Assembly: GCF_003385955.1 (NCBI RefSeq)
Contig: NZ_QRDW01000002.1
Location: forward strand, 434,001 to 498,000
Direction: 5' to 3'
Length of the DNA: 64,000 nt
Source: Aestuariispira insulae
GTDB lineage: Bacteria > Pseudomonadota > Alphaproteobacteria > UBA8366 > Aestuariispiraceae
In this document: in pieces, positions 61,662-64,000 of the stretch
Layout of the letters: each line of letters opens with the position of its first letter
Numbering within the stretch: the first letter of the stretch is position 1
Made by a program: the position numbers and the translations under genes
The notes under the pieces: generated by a model
Told to the model about the DNA's origin: nothing
Databases searched by the model: none
What the model saw: the letters and a program-made list of their open reading frames with translations, nothing else

Positions 61662-62383
61662 TGGGCATGTTCGAAATCGAGGATGAAGACGAACATAGTG
61701 AAAAGGAAAAGGCTCCGATCTGGTTGATCAGTTTCGGCGATGTCACGGCTCTGCTGTTGGCGTTTTTTGTCATGCTATTTTCCATGTCCCATGTACAATC
61801 GGAAAAATGGGATGCCATTGTTTCCCTGGTATCGCTCAGTCTGGAACCATCGCCCAAGACCGAACCGGCACCGGTTAGCGAGCGGAATATTGCGACTGTG
61901 TCCCTTCTTCGTGCTTTATCACCGGAATATTTGTCCCAGATCCTGAGTGAGAATCTGTCCAGGGATCAGACCCTCGCCAAAGCGCAGGTCAATTTGCTGG
62001 ATGATCGGGTGGTGATATCACTGCCGTCTGACAGTGTCTTTCTGCCCGGCAACGCATTGATTGCGGCAGAGGCTGAGCAGGCATTGTTCCGCCTGGCCGG
62101 CGTTTTCAGCCAATTTGGTAATCAGATCATCATCGTCGGGCATACGGATCCGTTGCCGGTTTCCAACAAATCCTATCAGTCCAATTGGGAATTGTCCCTG
62201 GCCAGGGCGCTTTCTGTGGCTGACTATCTGAAGGAATCGGGTTATCCGGGGGAATTGACAGTTTTTGGAATGGCCAATGGACAGTACCGGTATCTTAATC
62301 CCAACCTCTCGGAAGAGCGGCGTTATGAGTTGGCGCGCCGTGTTGACATCGTTATCTATCCGGATGCGGGAGGCCAGCCATGA
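61658..62383 (+). CDS. motB: MotB, flagellar stator subunit
   Basis: The 241-residue stator protein has the transmembrane helix with the ion-binding Asp (IWLISFGDVTALLLAFFVML, D28). A plug helix follows, then an OmpA-like peptidoglycan-binding domain (IIIVGHTDPLPVSNK with the conserved T-D-x-x-P, then NWELSLARALSVADYLKESG and RYELARRVDIVIYP). It anchors the stator while MotA (17110-17946) contacts the rotor. The start overlaps the MotB-like gene by 4 bp; the stop overlaps the following gene. Confidence 0.93.
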   Translation: MMGMFEIEDEDEHSEKEKAPIWLISFGDVTALLLAFFVMLFSMSHVQSEKWDAIVSLVSLSLEPSPKTEPAPVSERNIATVSLLRALSPEYLSQILSENLSRDQTLAKAQVNLLDDRVVISLPSDSVFLPGNALIAAEAEQALFRLAGVFSQFGNQIIIVGHTDPLPVSNKSYQSNWELSLARALSVADYLKESGYPGELTVFGMANGQYRYLNPNLSEERRYELARRVDIVIYPDAGGQP

Positions 62384-64000
62384 CCGAGGCTAAGGGCATT
62401 CGAAAAGGCCTGCTGGGCCTGCTGCTACCGGCAGCGGCCCTTTTGGCGGCAGATTTTGCCTTTGCACAAGAGGCGGTGCGCACCCGGGGCTGGGCGCATT
62501 CAGATTTTGGCCGCCTGGTATTCGATTGGCCGGCGGCGGTCGGCTTTGAAGTGGATGCGGCCAACCAACAGCTGACGGTTCGCTTTGATCGAACGCTTGA
62601 ATCCAGTTTCGGCGCCGTTCAACAGCAATTATCCGACTATCTTGTCTCGGGAGAAATTGTCGAAAATGGTCGGGCAGTACGTTTCCAGTTAAAGCAGCCG
62701 GTCCGGGTCAACAGCTTTGCCAACGGCAATTCGGTGGTGGTTGATCTGCGTCCGGGGCAGGATGCCACCCCTCAGGCACCCCAGGCAACTCAAACAACCC
62801 AGGCGGCGCCGGCTCTTGGTGTGCGGGTTGGTGAACATCCTACTTTTGACCGTCTGGTCTTTGATTGGATTCAGCCTGTGACTTATCAAAGCGCGAAGCA
62901 GGGCGGCAGCCTGACGGTTGAATTCAATCGCCCGGCCAGCATAAATCTGGCAAATGTGCGGGGCCAACTTCCCGCCGGGGTCAGCAACCCGCAAAGTGAG
63001 ATACGCGACGGGCGCACCAGATTCTCCCTGCAAATACCGGAAAACAGGACGGTCCGGCATTTCAAATCCGGTGAAAAGGTTGTGATTGATATCCTGAAGG
63101 GCGAGGCACCGGCAGTGGCAGGAGCCCAGACGGTCTCCGAAGGTCCGATCGAGCCGGTCGCCGAAACCTCGCCGACAGCGGAACAGCCCGTGGCATCGAC
63201 TGATGAAGAAGCCGCAGCCAGCCCCCCGGGGACCGCGGAGGGTGAGCCGTCGTCCAATGCCAGTGCGGACAATCCTCTGTCCCTGACACCGCCGGTGCCG
63301 GAGGCATCACCGGTCGGCGAGGTTACCGCGGATCCGCAAATTGAGGGAGCGCCCGCAGGTGAGCAAGCGGCCGAGGCTTCGGAAGAGGCGGTTCTGAGCG
63401 AGGAAGAGCGCGCACGCCAGGAAGAAGAACGCCTGCGGATCGAAGCTGAGGATGAAGCGGCCCAGCAAGCAGCGATCGAGGGCAATCTGAACCTGAACCG
63501 GCCCGGTGATCTGTCCGTGCGGGACAATGCGCCTGACGAAGAAGGACCGGCGCCGGTCAGTCTGACATTTTCATGGCCGGAAGATGTTGGCGCTGCGGTC
63601 TTCAGGCGCGATGCCCAGGTTTGGATTGTTTTTGACCGCAAAGCGACAATCGATCTGGCTCCTTTGCGCCAGCGTGGCCAGCCCCTGATCGAGCGTATCG
63701 AACAATACCCCAACACCGGCGCGACAGTGCTTGGTTTGCGAACCCAACCGGGGATCAATCCGATCGCCAAGCGGGAAGGTTTTGATTGGGTCATTGATTT
63801 TAGAAAAAAGCCGATCCGACCAAGGAACCAGATGACGATTGAGGCGACGACTGATGCGGATGTCGGGCCGCAATTGTTGTTCCCGACCACGGATCCGGGC
63901 GGCTTGATCAATCTCTTTGATCCCAATGTCGGTGATACCCTGCGTATCGCCGCCTTTAAGGAACCTGGATACGGCATACGGGGCAGGCGGGTTTATCCGG
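62380..64000 (+). CDS. large secreted repeat protein (3' end outside window), possible stator-associated factor
   Basis: The frame starts at ATG 62380, overlapping the motB stop by 4 bp, and stays open to the window end (540 residues so far). It has a signal peptide (about 8-29, KGLLGLLLPAAALLAADFAF). Three copies of an AMIN-like strand unit start with a F/S-W-P or F-D-W core: GRLVFDWPAAVGFEV (about 45-59), DRLVFDWIQPVTYQS (about 158-172) and LTFSWPEDVGAAVFR (about 394-408). An acidic Ala/Glu/Pro linker lies at about 245-385. No family is assigned. Being last in a MotB operon with motE nearby suggests a periplasmic stator role like MotC. Confidence 0.75.
   Translation, partial: MTEAKGIRKGLLGLLLPAAALLAADFAFAQEAVRTRGWAHSDFGRLVFDWPAAVGFEVDAANQQLTVRFDRTLESSFGAVQQQLSDYLVSGEIVENGRAVRFQLKQPVRVNSFANGNSVVVDLRPGQDATPQAPQATQTTQAAPALGVRVGEHPTFDRLVFDWIQPVTYQSAKQGGSLTVEFNRPASINLANVRGQLPAGVSNPQSEIRDGRTRFSLQIPENRTVRHFKSGEKVVIDILKGEAPAVAGAQTVSEGPIEPVAETSPTAEQPVASTDEEAAASPPGTAEGEPSSNASADNPLSLTPPVPEASPVGEVTADPQIEGAPAGEQAAEASEEAVLSEEERARQEEERLRIEAEDEAAQQAAIEGNLNLNRPGDLSVRDNAPDEEGPAPVSLTFSWPEDVGAAVFRRDAQVWIVFDRKATIDLAPLRQRGQPLIERIEQYPNTGATVLGLRTQPGINPIAKREGFDWVIDFRKKPIRPRNQMTIEATTDADVGPQLLFPTTDPGGLINLFDPNVGDTLRIAAFKEPGYGIRGRRVYP

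Noticed and set aside
1-64000. CRISPR array, tRNA, rRNA, insertion sequence or prophage
   Set aside because: No regularly spaced repeats, cloverleaf-like sequence, transposase, integrase or phage gene was found on either strand.

Overview
This is a 64 kb chromosomal segment from a motile alphaproteobacterium. The alphaproteobacterial flagellar regulators FlbT, FlaF, FliX and FlbD are all present, as are an alphaproteobacterial-type DksA, MotE and a DUF6468 protein. Maf and SPINDLY-like flagellin glycosyltransferases sit beside the flagellins, which fits a Rhodospirillales-like or related marine lineage, though the genus cannot be fixed from the sequence alone. No tRNA, rRNA, IS element, phage gene or CRISPR array was seen.

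Region 1 (1-11,500) is mostly housekeeping: the end of a DnaJ/CbpA-type chaperone, a PmtA-like methyltransferase, an isoprenylcysteine-methyltransferase-like membrane protein, a YihY/BrkB membrane protein, fabI, aroC, a GNAT protein and a PLP-dependent trans-sulfuration enzyme. A FliK-like protein is then translationally coupled to a degenerate QueF-like protein, followed by a VOC protein and two small membrane proteins. Region 2 (11,562-22,378, minus strand) is a long early flagellar block, fliF-fliG-fliH-fliN-motA-flbD-flhA-flhF-flhG. Region 3 (23,127-33,168) holds fliK-flgD-flgE, a FlaG-like gene, flbT, flaF with a formyltransferase, flgL, and two paralogous flagellins.

Region 4 (33,371-47,793) is a flagellin-glycan island in two convergent arms that meet at 42,815/42,816. 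The plus arm encodes a TPR/SPINDLY-type transferase (FlmG-like), Maf, a NeuB-family nonulosonate synthase, an AsnB-type amidotransferase, a PseA/WbpG-type N-acetyl sugar amidotransferase, a zinc-ribbon methyltransferase and a GNAT. The minus arm encodes a Gfo/Idh/MocA oxidoreductase, a DegT aminotransferase, an SDR epimerase/dehydratase, an SpsF-like cytidylyltransferase, an uncharacterised protein and a PAS_5 protein. Together they look like a route to a sialic-acid-like, probably N-amidinated sugar that is transferred to flagellin.

Region 5 (47,834-64,000) completes the flagellum: flgI-flgJ-flgN-flgK, fliX, dksA, flgF-flgG-flgA-flgH, fliL-fliM-DUF6468-motE and cheY. It ends with two tandem MotB-type genes and a large secreted protein that runs off the window end. 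Six sites with the strict GG-N10-GC geometry of sigma-54 promoters precede fliF, fliK, flgL, the second flagellin, flgI and flgF. With FlbD and FliX also encoded, this points to a Caulobacter-like sigma-54/FlbD cascade.

The least expected items are: a candidate 3'UTR small RNA with two anti-Shine-Dalgarno repeats downstream of flgH; a MotB-like protein lacking the ion-binding Asp, coupled to a normal MotB; a QueF homologue whose catalytic loop is deleted; and an unusual pairing of amidotransferases in the glycan island.
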